From: Sebastes aleutianus | Taxonomy: Eukaryota; Chordata; Actinopteri; Perciformes; Sebastidae | Direction of reading: 5' to 3' | NCBI GenBank assembly: GCA_916700875.1 | Contig: CAKAKS010000060.1 | Location: 31,369,528-31,433,527 of the forward strand | Length of the DNA stretch: 64,000 nt | In this document: positions 20,101-28,317 of the stretch, one piece after another | How positions within the stretch are numbered: the first letter of the stretch is position 1 | How the letters are laid out: every line of letters begins with the position of its first letter | The notes under the pieces: model-generated | Database searches by the model: none | What the model saw: only the letters and a program-made list of their open reading frames with translations | What the model was told of the DNA's origin: nothing | Program-made: the position numbers and the translations under genes

Positions 20101-23092
20101 AGCACATGTGATTGATTGACTTTAAATGTACTTCTCTCAACTTCAGCGTAGTTTTTCAGCGTCATAACTATTGATTCTTCATGATTTCTTGGACACAATG
20201 TAGAACATCTAATATTGAAGTCAATACTGAGGGAATTAGTGTGCTTTTGCCTCGAATAAACCCATTTTCTGCGTTACACAACAGTATAGTGGCAGCAAAG
20301 CCTGATGTATTTTCTCCCATATTACACACTGAATGTTTTTTCCCCCCAGAGTGTGAGACGGAGAGATTAGCAGCCTGACCTTGGTTGCGACTGCAAAGAC
20401 ACATTGCCGACATATCCACGAGTCGCTGTCAGCTTCCGGTTCGATGGTTGGCGTGTGGCACTCTGGATGATAACCTGTAATGGGAGGAGGAGGCAGAGCG
20501 TTTAATTCGTGTTTGCAAGACAGACAGTCGGAGTGACAATAATGGCAGAGCAGCTCCATGTTTAGTGCTCTGCTGGTTTGTTTCAACGGCATAAGAAAAC
20601 ATTTTACTATATAGTAGTTGCATCTAGGGAGGAGGGAGTATGTTTGTCTGCTTTTTCCTCAAAACAAACCTGTCAGCAAACCTGTTAGTCTGACAGAGCC
20701 GTGAAGACATGACGGTAAATGTGCTGCCCTTTCCTGCTTGTGCATTCTGCAGCTGAGTGTTTGTAAAACTTCTTCCCACCTGCACTCCAGTATATTTCAT
20801 CCCACCCTTCGTACTTTAAAATCCCCCTCCGCTCAAAAATAGGGGTGTAAAAAAATATTGAGAAAATTGATTATCGCGATACTATAATTTGTGATACTGT
20901 GATGATTCTCAAAAACACAATCGACTTTTAATTAATAATTTACATGCAAAGATGCAAAGAGAAGAAGTCAATACTTTTATTTCATTTGCAAAGATGTGCC
21001 CTCTCAAAGTAGTGCTATAATGTTGGATGTTACAGGGACTGTGATTCTTGCAAATGCAGATCCCGCTGTTCTATTGCATAAAGAAAGTTAACTTTTCTTG
21101 GCAATACACAGCCCTACTCATCAAAAGTGTGTTTTAATTAAAGTTACTTCACTTGGATGTTTTACCGTCACTGTGCAGAATGATGCATGTGCAGAGTTTG
21201 ACACCAGGAGGCTGTTTTCACATTCAAGTTTCTCTGTTCTCCCTTTACATCTGAGTTTAATGCATGCACGTTAGAGCATGATTAACATGTTTGGACGCCA
21301 GCGCACATGCAGTACACTGAGTGGACTTTACAGTGAGGTAGGAGACGTCTTGTGTCCAGGAGTTAAACTTTTTATACTGATTATATTTGCATATTCATAG
21401 ATTTCTGGATTTTTCAATGAGGGAAAGGAGCAGATGTAGTTTTTAAAAAAAAAAATTTACAACATTATTAAACTTTTTTGTGTAAAAACTTAATCAGAAA
21501 TTCAATGCAGAGTATTTTTATGCCTGGAGGGGATCATCAAATTAGCAACAAGCCCAAGTAAAGACATCTTGTGGCATTTAAAGAGGACCTATTATGCTTA
21601 TGTGCTTTTTTCCCTTTCCTTTAGTTCTTTTGTGCATATAAAAGGTCTGCAAAGTGACAAAGCCCAAAGTCCACCCCAAACAGAGCGTTTCAGAAAAGAA
21701 AAGAGGTGCTGCAGCACAGCATAAACCGTTTTTTGAATATTAAAGCATGTAAACATGTTCCAGTACAAGCACAAAATACAAGAATGCACCTGTAAATAAG
21801 TATAACAGGTCCTCTTTAAGTCTTTGAATTAAGCTCCATGTCTTTTGGCATCTCATTCATTTTCATTCTAGCCAGGTGCAACAACTCATATCTATCATTT
21901 ACGATAGATGGTTTTCGGTGTTGCTGTTTTTTTCTAAACAACAATGCTGTTATTTACCATACTGTGTCAAATCTTCAAGGTCAGTGCAAGAACTGGTGGA
22001 GAACCAGTGTTTTGACAGCGTATGATGAGGCGTGCTTCCTTACCGTGGCGACATTTAAGACAATTTATGAGGGGTTCTTTAAGAGGCGGAGCGTCACAAA
22101 TACAGCAAACTTCTTCCACTCCAGCAGCGACTGAGGCAAACAGAGAAAGACAGAGAGAGGCAGGGGAGGGGAGGAAGTAAATGTGAAAGAGGAAGACAGA
22201 GAGAGAGCAGTCAACGGCATTAATTTATGTATATTGATTCACATCCTTGCCACCTCATTGATTTCAGTGTCTCCTGCACCCTTTCAGATTTCACTTCATT
22301 TGACGGGCGGATATTCAGCCTGGTCCTAACAAGCGTCCAACTTCCCCCTTTCGCTTGATGTTAGGTGGAGTGGGGGCGCCATTTCCCTGAAGAGTCATTA
22401 GTCTAATAAATTCATAAATAGACTCTAATATACCAATTACATCTCAATGTGCCCCCATCAGAATACTCTGAGCGTGCAGCATCATAGCCTTGAACGTGAC
22501 TGTAGTTTCTTTTGTTGCATTTTTCTTGGAGCGACAATTCCTGAGACAAAAGGTGCAACAAAAAAAAAAAAAAGTTTTAAGCTCACAAGGAGAAAGAATC
22601 AGAAAAGTATTTCTTCAGCTCCTCGGGCAAAGTTTCAGAGTGGAAACAAGCACCTTTACTTTGAGTTCAGCTGAGCATCTGTGCATTCAAAAACTCAATC
22701 TAGGAGCATTTTTTTAAACCTATAAGAAACACAAAGTGCTCCCAACAGGAAGCTATTTAACTCTTTTAGCAAAATAAAAAAAAGAGTTGTTCTTACACGA
22801 GTGAATGTCCTTTCTCAGCACCCAGAACTCCGAGTTGTCCTCAAATCTCACCAGACAACATTGCTTGACTCCATCTACCTGAGAGGGAGATAGCAGGTGA
22901 GCGGCAATGATTGACAAAACTAAATGGAAGTCTTTTCAAAATACCAGGTGAACACACTACACACACACTCAAAAAGTCTTCCAGCCACACATACGCACTC
23001 CCACATGCACTTACTCTTTTCACATTGCCGAGGTACAGTAGTCCATCACTCCATCGAGCCAACACATCATCTCCTTCACTTACTCCCCCCAT
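7661..23092 (-). CDS. phf1: phf1, Polycomb-like PHD finger protein 1 (whole coding span, 14 exons)
   Basis: Exons joined at GT-AG junctions give 564 residues in one unbroken frame, with every exon phase compatible. Domains in order: Tudor (residues 6-53, with cage aromatics W14, Y20, F38 and F44 at the same spacing as the human PHF1 cage), PHD1 (Cys/His pairs at C62/C65, C77/C80, H85/C88, C104/C107), PHD2 (C157/C159, C172/C175, H180/C183, C202/C205), an extended-homology region to about 330, a low-complexity region, and a C-terminal chromo-like domain (539-564). Family knowledge: PHF1 binds H3K36me3 through Tudor, binds CpG DNA through the extended region and recruits PRC2 in the nucleus. Motifs such as FHEACTQCL, AHLVLYHLSLCCK and ENWDSLLLG match PHF1 better than the paralogues MTF2 or PHF19. 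Not explained: a possible extra 5' coding exon (see 23776) and an acceptor ambiguity at 10880. The gene is head to head with rgl2. Confidence 0.93.
7802..7876 (-). repeat. Coding polyglycine tract in phf1 (25 Gly)
   Basis: Mixed GGT/GGC/GGA codons on the minus strand encode 25 consecutive glycines, flanked by GGGGV before and SVVVGGG after. The codon mixing suggests an old tract rather than fresh slippage of a pure repeat, although the GGTGGC half is a regular hexamer. Confidence 0.9.
7958..8053 (-). repeat. Coding His/Asn/Gln-rich tandem repeat in phf1
   Basis: The minus strand encodes HHHHH, then SHQHHHSHQ, then four near-identical HNHQ units and a QQQ end. The unit CACAACCACCAA (12 bases) is repeated almost exactly, so this is a coding minisatellite likely to vary in length between individuals. 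Confidence 0.88.
8268..8928 (+). repeat. Dispersed repeat, family D, copy 1 (phf1 intron)
   Basis: Starts near AATCGCGATTAATCGCATGA and ends near GATTGCGTTAATGCGTTAA. The interior (GGGGAGACTTGTGGGTACCC) recurs inverted at 17065-17738 and, with an internal deletion, at 56224-56450. Confidence 0.8.
9048..9134 (-). CDS. phf1: phf1 exon 13 (SSPPKRMYALYHTS region)
   Basis: Acceptor GTCCACAG and donor AACAG|GTTTTA. The phases (2 in, 2 out) agree with both neighbours, and the exon encodes SSPPKRMYALYHTS and onward. This resembles the SSPIRMFASFHPS stretch recalled from human PHF1. Low-complexity linker of unknown function. Confidence 0.85.
9325..9440 (-). CDS. phf1: phf1 exon 12 (linker region)
   Basis: Acceptor TGTGCCCAG, donor TTTGAG|GTAAGG. 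It encodes ACPPPVAANPIELLPCC and onward to EEDLSL with no stop. Phase 0 in and 2 out fits exons 11 and 13. No domain is recognised; the position matches the poorly conserved linker of PHF1. Confidence 0.8.
9441..10825 (-). other. phf1 intron between exons 11 and 12
   Basis: No further exon, RNA gene or clear repeat was recognised. Several overlapping short ORFs on both strands (for example 9978-10367) have no conserved features. Confidence 0.4.
10826..10880 (-). CDS. phf1: phf1 exon 11 (basic RKSKRR segment), acceptor uncertain by 2 nt
   Basis: Encodes RRVGGPESRKSKRRIMETQ, a basic stretch suited to nuclear localisation. The donor ACACAG|GTCAGT is good. The stronger-looking acceptor (AG at 10884-10883) would put the exon in a frame that breaks the next junction. 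Using the AG two bases further (10882-10881) keeps phase 2 in and 0 out and the basic sequence. An unseen extra exon between 10881 and 13086 is the alternative. Confidence 0.65.
11885..12165. repeat. Dispersed repeat, family E, copy 1 (phf1 intron)
   Basis: GATCCAGATGTTTTGGCTTC, CTTTTGGGGAGCTGTC and the CCCATGTCCCATCCGCT end recur inverted at 18535-18790. A short SINE- or MITE-like element common in fish; exact ends were not resolved. Confidence 0.7.
12225..12430. repeat. Dispersed repeat fragment (GGGCTGATCCCTC...GTCGACAAAATCG)
   Basis: TTAGTCGATTAGTCAACTAA at the left and TCAATCAGTCGACAAAATCG at the right form complementary ends typical of a widespread fish repeat whose copies abut genes. 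No second full copy in this window. Confidence 0.45.
12859..12879. repeat. (CA)n microsatellite
   Basis: About ten CA units in the phf1 intron. Confidence 0.9.
13087..13218 (-). CDS. phf1: phf1 exon 10 (end of extended-homology region)
   Basis: Acceptor CGCCCCAG, donor GAGAAG|GTCAGT. It encodes FVSGKEIKKKKCLFGLQVR and then a Pro/Ser/Thr-rich tail. The KEIKKKKCLFGL block is the conserved end of the Polycomb-like extended homology (winged-helix) region, whose basic loop is known to bind CpG DNA. Confidence 0.93.
13726..13793 (-). CDS. phf1: phf1 exon 9 (LSDTP...NALNSHKDR)
   Basis: Acceptor CCTCCAG, donor GGACAG|GTAAGT. It encodes LSDTPRQDRCHNLLNALNSH and KDR across the junction, matching the same block of PHF1. 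The phase is 0 in and 2 out. Confidence 0.93.
14316..14439 (-). CDS. phf1: phf1 exon 8 (AHLVLYHLSLCCK...ENWDSLLLG)
   Basis: Acceptor AAATGCAG, donor GCACG|GTATTG. It encodes the highly conserved extended-homology segment with AHLVLYHLSLCCKRKYFDFD and ENWDSLLLG. This is one of the best paralogue-discriminating exons and favours PHF1 over MTF2 and PHF19. Confidence 0.95.
14697..15420. mobile_element. TTAA-flanked MITE, family F, with internal palindrome
   Basis: Left TTAAAGGGCGGGTCCAT, right ATGGACCTGCCCTTTAA, TTAA at both edges. Inside, 14905-14963 and 15140-15199 are inverted copies sharing CTGTTTTTGTCAATGGAGTC. Located in the phf1 intron between exons 7 and 8. No coding capacity. Confidence 0.82.
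15577..15645 (-). CDS. phf1: phf1 exon 7 (end of PHD2)
   Basis: Acceptor TTTCAG, donor GACCTG|GTGATG. It encodes FYQFQCSVCTKGPETIQRLP, giving the last zinc-binding cysteine pair of PHD2 (C202, C205), and ends in a split Trp codon completed by exon 8. Confidence 0.93.
15646..16690 (-). other. Part of the large phf1 intron 6; no feature recognised
   Basis: Non-repetitive as far as I can see. The 16120-16560 part has TAATTA-like and AT-rich homeodomain-type motifs and reads unlike the neighbouring repeats, so a conserved non-coding element is possible but unproven. Confidence 0.3.
16695..16860. repeat. Fragment of the family G repeat
   Basis: AAAAACAAGCGATTTGAAGA then CACTATTTTCTGACATTTTA and ATTAATCAAATA match the interior of the fuller copy at 55280-55652 and a fragment at 62440-62578. 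Confidence 0.65.
17065..17738 (-). repeat. Dispersed repeat, family D, copy 2 (inverted)
   Basis: GGGTACCCACGAGTCTCCCC and the TTAATCACGATTGAATATTT end are the complement of copy 1 at 8268-8928. Lies in phf1 intron 6. Confidence 0.8.
17960..18240 (+). repeat. Dispersed repeat, family H, copy 1
   Basis: ATGTTGATTGCACAATGTAA, GTGCGTCAACCATTGCGCAA and TTTTCCCCGGTAGCTATCGG recur in the same order at 49330-49575. Confidence 0.75.
18535..18790. repeat. Dispersed repeat, family E, copy 2 (inverted)
   Basis: GACAGCTCCCCAAAAGTGAA, CGCCCCCTGGTGGCCGGC and GCGGATGGGACATGGGTC are the complement of 11885-12165. Lies in phf1 intron 6. Confidence 0.72.
19053..19148 (-). CDS. phf1: phf1 exon 6 (PHD2 core)
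   Basis: Acceptor ACTGCAG, donor GAGACAG|GTGCGT. It encodes WNLKMLQCGSCGQWFHEACT and CLTKPLLYGDR, with C172, C175, H180 and C183 of PHD2. Near-identical to PHF1 as recalled. Confidence 0.96.
19714..19862 (-). CDS. phf1: phf1 exon 5 (PHD1-PHD2 linker and start of PHD2)
   Basis: Acceptor GTTTTCAG, donor GGAGA|GTGAGT. It encodes RGGALKRGRFARLMQFMKL, then LDWDPQHLTNQQQCYCYC and GPGE. The RGGALK and DWD..H..N.QQ patterns are signatures of the Polycomb-like family. Confidence 0.95.
20380..20474 (-). CDS. phf1: phf1 exon 4 (PHD1 second half)
   Basis: Acceptor CATTACAG, donor ACCAAG|GTCAGG. It encodes GYHPECHTPTIEPEADSDSW and ICRQCVFAVATK, supplying H85, C88, C104 and C107 of PHD1. WxCRQCVFA is typical of this family. 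Confidence 0.95.
20848..21115. repeat. Dispersed repeat (ATTGATTATCGCGATAC type)
   Basis: An AGGGGTGTAAAAAAATATTG start and a GGCAATACACAGCCCTACTC end enclose a sequence of the kind repeated in many fish genomes. Single copy here, so weakly supported. Confidence 0.4.
21578..21819. mobile_element. TTAA-flanked MITE, family I
   Basis: Left TTAAAGAGGACCTATTATGC, right TATAACAGGTCCTCTTTAA; TTAA edges. The interior GCATGTAAACATGTTCCAGT resembles family A, so the two families may be related. In phf1 intron 3. Confidence 0.8.
22044..22130 (-). CDS. phf1: phf1 exon 3 (PHD1 first half)
   Basis: Acceptor TGCCTCAG, donor CCACG|GTAAGG. It encodes AAGVEEVCCICDAPPLKEPL and INCLKCRH, with the first two cysteine pairs of PHD1 (C62/C65, C77/C80). 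The exon was too short to stand out as an open reading frame and was placed by homology and phase. Confidence 0.93.
22797..22878 (-). CDS. phf1: phf1 exon 2 (Tudor second half)
   Basis: Acceptor TCTCAG, donor CTCGT|GTAAGA. It encodes VDGVKQCCLVRFEDNSEFWV and LRKDIHS. F38 and F44 complete the aromatic cage for methyl-lysine. The expected acidic FEDNS pocket edge is present. Confidence 0.93.
23015..23092 (-). CDS. phf1: phf1 first certain coding exon (Tudor first half), ATG at 23092
   Basis: The exon begins at 23093 after a CTCCTCAG acceptor, with ATG one base in. It encodes MGGVSEGDDVLARWSDGLLY and LGNVKR; donor AAAAGA|GTAAGT. W14 and Y20 are the first two Tudor cage residues. The ATG is chosen because joining the canonical upstream donor (exon ending 23776) would reach a stop after four codons. 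A 4-nt-shifted donor would instead read through from an upstream ATG. Human PHF1 is about 27 residues longer before the cage Trp, so the true start is open. Confidence 0.85.
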
Positions 23093-23115
23093 CCTGAGGA
23101 GGAGAGAGACAGAGA

Positions 23116-23146
23116 GGGGAGAGAGAGAGAGAGAGAGAGAGAGAGC
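23116..23146. repeat. (GA)n microsatellite at the phf1 Tudor-exon acceptor
   Basis: On the minus strand this is a (CT)n run ending about 20 bases before the acceptor of the first Tudor exon, so it forms part of the polypyrimidine tract. Length variation could affect splicing. Confidence 0.85.
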
Positions 23147-23775
23147 AGGGCTCATGTGAAATGGAAATCCGATTTATTCGCTGAATACTTTGCTGCCATT
23201 GCTGACAGAGGGGTTTATGGCCCCGGCGTTTCGGCTGGCTCTCAGACAGGCGGGCTTCGGTGCAAAGGGGTTAAAATCTCTCTCTCTTTACCCCCCCTCC
23301 ACACACACACACACCTCCTCCTCTCCTTTAGATCAGAGCATAGCGACAGCCTGTATCCACCACAGTGAAAGATGAGAGTGAGTACACAACCAGAGAGCAA
23401 GACAAATGATTACTGCACACATGAAACGCACACACACACTCAGACAGAGAGAAAAAAAAAAAAACACTGCATGATGACTGCTGCAATACAGTTTGATTGA
23501 ATGAGCAAAAGATCAGTGTGCAGCTACTTGAAGCATCTGCCAGGCACTTTGCCCTTTTCTTCCTCTTCTTCTCTCCCAACATCTTTAAAAACTTGAATAG
23601 ATGCTGTGAAATGCACTGTGCCAGGCATTTATCTCTGCATGCATTTGTTCCAGTGCATGCACTCTCAAGTCAAAGACAACAGACGCAGGATACACAACAG
23701 TAGCCCTTTGTGAATCAAAAAAAAAAGGTAAATTGTGTAGAGTATGAGCTGTGCAGCTGGTGGAAGGGTACCTAC

Positions 23776-23833
23776 CTGTCAAGTCGAACTCCTCTCCGTC
23801 GGGGTCACAGTGATTCCTGAGCAGGCTGGACAT
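23776..23833 (-). other. phf1: phf1 probable upstream exon, 5' UTR or alternative N-terminal coding
   Basis: An ATG at 23833 opens MSSLLRNHCDPDGEEFDLT, ending at the strong donor GACAG|GTAGGT (23775). Spliced to 23093 it frameshifts and stops quickly, giving an upstream ORF that overlaps the Tudor-exon ATG. The next GT (four bases on, TAG|GTACCC) restores frame and would give a 21-residue N-terminal extension. The exon's 5' end is not defined. Confidence 0.5.
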
Positions 23834-24300
23834 GAAATGCTCCTCATCTGCTGCTGTGGATCTCTGCTGCCCAATTACTGCCTGCTCGGATGCGCAGCCT
23901 GCGTGTTTGCAAAAAGTGGATGATGTGCATGTATGTGTCTGTCTGTGCAGAGCGCCTCTGTGTGTGTGTCAGTCAAGTGAGGAGGAGGAGGAGGAGGAGG
24001 AGGAGGAAAGAGGCGACTGTCCGTCTCTCAGTCTCTAGTTTGTCCGTCCTCTGTGATGCCGTTTCGTCATGTCCCCGTCGCTTTCTGCTCTCCCCCCTCC
24101 TCTCCTCTCTCTCTCCTCCACCTATTGATGCTATTAAGGCGGGTTTTGTCAGAGCAGCGGCGGAATCAAGCCGCCAGAGACGCCATCATCCCTTTCCTCT
24201 CGCTCTCCGCCGACTTGTTGTGACGCAGACATAAAACACGGAGATAGAGTGGGAGGGAGATACTGATAGAGGTGGAGGAGGAGGAGGAGGAGGAGGAGAG
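23834..24300 (-). promoter_or_regulatory. Probable phf1 promoter and 5' UTR region
   Basis: This stretch lies directly upstream of the first phf1 exon and is richer in CpG than its surroundings. It holds two GAG/GGA purine tracts (23979-24007, 24272-24297) and a GTGACGCA CRE-like site at 24221-24228. No TATA box at a convincing position was seen, as expected for a chromatin housekeeping gene. The start site cannot be placed from sequence alone. Confidence 0.45.
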
Positions 24301-24440
24301 AGCACCTTACCAGTCTGAGAGAGGAGAGAGGCTGACCCTAAATCCTTGTGACAAGGTGGGAATGTGATGTCTGGCAGCAGGAGGATGGAGAGATGGAGGG
24401 ATGGCGCGACGCTAAGGAAGCAGCGCGCGCAGCAGCAGGA

Positions 24441-24601
24441 GCCAATTAAGAGGCCAATTAATGAGTTTAGCCGCGTCATTAATTGGGGCTCAAACCAGAG
24501 GGACCAGACAAGTTTAGGAGACCAGGGGAGAAAAGTTTGAGATGCACCGAGCAAGCAGAGCCAAACACTTTAACGTATCAATATTTATTAGTAGTGTTAA
24601 G
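24441..24601 (+). repeat. Local duplication, left copy, upstream of phf1
   Basis: CAATTAAGAGGCCAATTAAT, GAGTTTAGCCGCGTCATTAA, GACAAGTTTAGGAGACCAGG and TATCAATATTTATTAGTAG all recur in the same order at 24744-24894. TAATTA/ATTAAT cores suggest homeodomain-type sites. Confidence 0.85.
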
Positions 24602-24743
24602 ATTAGATTTATTTTTCATAAACTCTGAAATGAGGACATTTCTACTGAAACTATAGAACTACTGGAGAGTCATTGGGTTTTCATATATAGCACTTTTAAA
24701 GACCTGATTGCTTTTATACTGCTTTACTCTGTTAATATCCTGT

Positions 24744-24894
24744 CATCAATTAAGAGGCCAATTAGTGAGTTTAGCCGCGTCATTAATTGTGGCTCAAACC
24801 AGAAACCAGAAACCAGACAAGTTTAGGAAACCAGGGGAGAAAAGTTTCAAACAAGCAGCTCCGAAAACTTTAACTTATCAATATTTATTATTAG
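24744..24894 (+). repeat. Local duplication, right copy
   Basis: A near-identical copy of 24441-24601 with small changes (for example a tandem AACCAGA unit). Absent elsewhere in the window, so this is a local segmental duplication rather than a transposon family. Confidence 0.85.
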
Positions 24895-24949
24895 CACTTA
24901 CATCTACTATATGTCTTTACAGATTTACATTGCAACTGCACTCTTTGTA

Positions 24950-25238
24950 TGTTTATATATATAGAACTACAGATGTTTACATTCCTGCACCAGATAATAA
25001 AGCACACAGTGCACTTTCATAGACTACGCTACTGGAGTTGCCCTGCACTATACTCATTTTTAACAGTTTTCTTCATCTCCTTGTATTTTTATATCTGGTA
25101 CATTTTTTTGTACTTTGCACTACTAACTTTTTTACTGCCTTTTTACTAACATGTTTTGCACTATGGAACTGTGATGCTGGAAACTTGAATTTCCCTCGTG
25201 ATCAATAAAGTTACTATCTATCTATCTATCTATCTACC
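24950..25238 (+). mobile_element. LINE 3' tail with (CTAT)n end
   Basis: TACTTTGCACTACTAAC, GTTTTGCACTATGGAACTG and TTGAATTTCCCTCGTGATCA followed by ATAAAG and a CTAT tetranucleotide array are typical of the 3' end of fish L2/CR1-type LINEs. A homologous inverted copy is at 30861-31100. Confidence 0.75.
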
Positions 25239-26654
25239 TTGTACATATTTACTCCTGTATTTATTTATTACTTTAGTGCCAATACAACTCAGCAGCGTGC
25301 AATATCTCACTGTTTTTATAGGTAAATCTATGCATATTTTTCTATTTATAATATATCATTTTTATTTTTTACTCTTCTTTATTTATATTACTGTTTAATA
25401 TATGTGTATGCACTGTAAGGATTGCTATTTAATTTCGTTGTACTATGTGCAATGACAATAAATTAATTATATTTTATTCTATTAGTCTTATATTAAATTA
25501 AATTGTATTATATATTATAATAATAATAATAATATAATTATAATATTAAATTATAATAAAAATTAAAAAGTAATTTAGGTGGTGTGTTTGCATTCTTTAT
25601 TAAAGGATAAAATGTGAGATGTGGTTGGACATACCATCTCTTCTGATGTATAAGTCAGGTATAATGAGCTCACTATCACATACAATCTTACAAGATATTT
25701 TTCTTCCTATAAAAAATGTTTTTTCTTTCAACAAATTGTTCACTTTTAAATACAGAGTAAACTCTCCAGTACTTTTTTTTTTACTGAAAACACTGGAAGC
25801 CAAATACGAAGTGTGAGAAATACCACATCTGCAGCCCAGATGTGACATCCAGAGGATCATCTCCTCTCACAACACATCCGGGATGTAATTTAATGATGTG
25901 TGATGGAAAATATTGTTCACACAAAACAAGCATGGCTCTGCTTACACAAGTCACACATCTAAGATATTTGCCACAAACAAAGCAGACTAGTGCAACAAAT
26001 TAAGATCCAGTCATGAACCAAACAGACAGCCTATAATATATATTAAATATTAAATGACAGAAAACATATTCACTGCTTCGAAACAACGACCAACATGATG
26101 CCCAAGCTGCTTTAAGACACATTATTAAATTATAACAATGCTTAATTAAGTGTAATGCAGGATGCAGTAGATTATACTCACAGTTAAGTCGCTCTGGAAG
26201 AATAACACGTTCTGGCTGCAGGAACATGCATCCAAGCCAAGGTGTTGTTTGTTTATTTGTGTGTCTTTTTCTTGTTTATTGATGTCTTACACATTACTCA
26301 CACCAGTCAAGCGTGTGGCAACACCGACGTGCGGTTCAAAATGGCCCCTGGCAGATTAACAAGTGGTGAAGTGACAGTTTCAGACTATGACCAGCAGGTG
26401 GCGAGCAAGTACAAGGACAACAGCTGCACTGCAATCAGCCAGACAGTCTGACTGACTGAGGGATGCTCAGGGTCATTGAGTTGATGATATGATGGTGTGA
26501 TTGCATTTATTGTATTATATATTATATATATTGCATGCCAGTTTTTTCGACCTTTCAAATTAAATACCAGCTGCCCAAAATGTACTTTATTTTACTTTCT
26601 GATTATTACTATATGACCATATGAATTTCCCCTTGTGGGATAATAAAGTTGACC
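25239..26654. other. AT-rich intergenic DNA with eroded LINE tails
   Basis: Contains a second tail-like motif (CGTTGTACTATGTGCAATGA CAATAAA near 25435-25465), an (AAT)n patch near 25525, and a third tail at about 26626-26655 (CCCCTTGTGGGATAATAAAG). No coding exon is recognised. Confidence 0.45.
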
Positions 26655-27030
26655 TTTTTTTATTTTTATTTAACCTTTATTTAACCAGGTAGTACTCATT
26701 GAGATTAAGAATCTCTTTTGCAAGAGAGACCTGGCCAAGACAGCAGCATTTAAACATACATTAAAGTTTCAGACGCCACAACATAAAACAAATGCAAAAT
26801 AAATACATAGCATAATATCATACGAAAAAACATTAAAGTCAAGTGTTTGAAGCCAACGTTAAAGTGAAAATATTCAGAAATACAGACAGCTCCCGATTGA
26901 CTCTGCTTCTAGGTCTTTCATTAAAAGTAATCAGATATCCCAGTTTCAATTTAGCTTGCAGTGTATTCCAGGAAAAGGGAGCGGAATAGCTAAAGACCTT
27001 TGACCTTTGGCCTTTGACTACTCAAAAGCA
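26655..27030. repeat. Dispersed repeat (TTTATTTAACCAGGTA type)
   Basis: TTTAACCTTTATTTAACCAG then AAGAGAGACCTGGCCAAGAC is a widespread fish repeat head. Its interior continues to TTCCAGGAAAAGGGAGCGGA. Class not certain, probably a LINE-derived fragment. Confidence 0.55.
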
Positions 27031-27129
27031 CATGACAGAGTCATTTTGCTAGCTAATTCTCATCTTAAAAGAAGAAGCATTTCAAAGTAGTTGCAACTTA
27101 GAGGTATGGCACCTGTGTGAAAAGTAGGC

Positions 27130-27362
27130 TAACTAAGTACATTTACTCAAGTACTGTACTTTTGAGGTACTTGTATGTTACTTAAGTATTTCCATTTATG
27201 CTACTTTATACTTTTACTCCATTACATGTATTTGACAACATTAGTTACCAGTTTCGTTGCAGATTACAATTAATGAATTAATACATAATACAATAAATAA
27301 AACAACTAATAAAGTATGATTCTTTTTTTTAAAGATTATTTTTTGGGCTTTTTAATGCCTTT

Positions 27363-27398
<36 letters not shown>

Positions 27399-27690
27399 AT
27401 GAAAGGGGGATAGAGAGGGGATGACATGCAGCAAAGGAACCTGCACTACATAGAGACAGGAGGGACAGTTCAATGCATCAATTAATTCATGCATCACTAA
27501 TCAAAATACACTAATATAAGAGATAATATTCTGAAATGAACCATTCTGCATAATGAGTAGTTTTACTTTTGGTACTTTAAGTATATGTTTAAGCTAATTC
27601 TTATGTGCTTTTAGTTCGGTAAAATTTTGATTGCAGGACTTTTACTTGTAAAAGAGTATCATACATTGTGGTATTGTTACTTTTAGTTAC
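27130..27690. repeat. Dispersed repeat (ACTCAAGTACTGTACTTTTG) split by a GA-rich insertion
   Basis: The left part (27130-27262) and right part (27540-27690) both look like the common fish repeat built of AAGTAC/ACTTTTA motifs. A different segment with TTTATTGAGAGAG and GGGGATGACATGCAGCAAAG lies between them (27322-27475). A related inverted copy is at 43740-43890. Confidence 0.5.
27366..27397. repeat. (GA)n microsatellite
   Basis: About sixteen GA units within the insertion described at 27322-27475. Confidence 0.9.
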
Positions 27691-27990
27691 AGTGAGTAAA
27701 AGACTTCTTCCCCTAACCCGCTAAGGGCCTCACAAAATGTGTTTTTGTCTTGAAATCCTGGAGAGTTGTACCTCCTCCTTAGGACTCCAGAAACTACTAA
27801 AGTGAATGGAAATATCACTCTTTGGTTGAACTTCTCACAGCTCGTGTAATGTGATGACAGGTCACAAGTTGTAGGCCTTGATTGGCTTTTAAAAAGTCCC
27901 AAGACAGAAAGGTTGGAAACAAATAAATCATGTAAACTTGAAATGATGTGATTTTTTGTAGATTATCGTGTATGTGCCATCCTGTTTTGT

Positions 27991-28260
27991 GTGTTTGTGT
28001 TGTTTCAGGTAATTTTTTTCTCTTTGTGTGTCAGAGAGAAACACACAGTTTCCACTTCCTGTCCATAATGCACATGGGCATCACCGTCACATGATGGCTG
28101 GCGATGGATGGCGTTACGGTTGCAGGCAGTCCCATTCATAATTGCCTAATGTCAGCCAGTCCTTTGGCTTAGCAGCCCCTCACTGATAAGAGCATCAGCT
28201 AATTAATCAAAGATCGTTAGGAGAGTTAAGCACGATACTGTTCGGATCAGTGTCATGAGA
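27991..28260. other. Candidate conserved non-coding stretch between phf1 and rgl2
   Basis: Not recognisable as any repeat in the window. It contains GCATCAGCTAATTAATCAAA and AGTCCCATTCATAATTGCCT, motif-dense DNA unlike its neighbours. Only a cross-species alignment could support an enhancer. Confidence 0.25.
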
Positions 28261-28277
28261 TGTCACGAGACTCAGGG

Positions 28278-28278
<1 letters not shown>

Positions 28279-28315
<37 letters not shown>
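28279..28315. repeat. (CA)n microsatellite
   Basis: About eighteen CA units. Confidence 0.92.

Positions 28316-28317
<2 letters not shown>

Noticed and set aside
7661..23092. Calling the minus-strand gene mtf2 or phf19
   Set aside because: The PHD2 and extended-homology segments (FHEACTQCL, YHLSLCCKRKYFDFD, ENWDSLLLG) fit PHF1 better, and the neighbour rgl2 matches PHF1 synteny.
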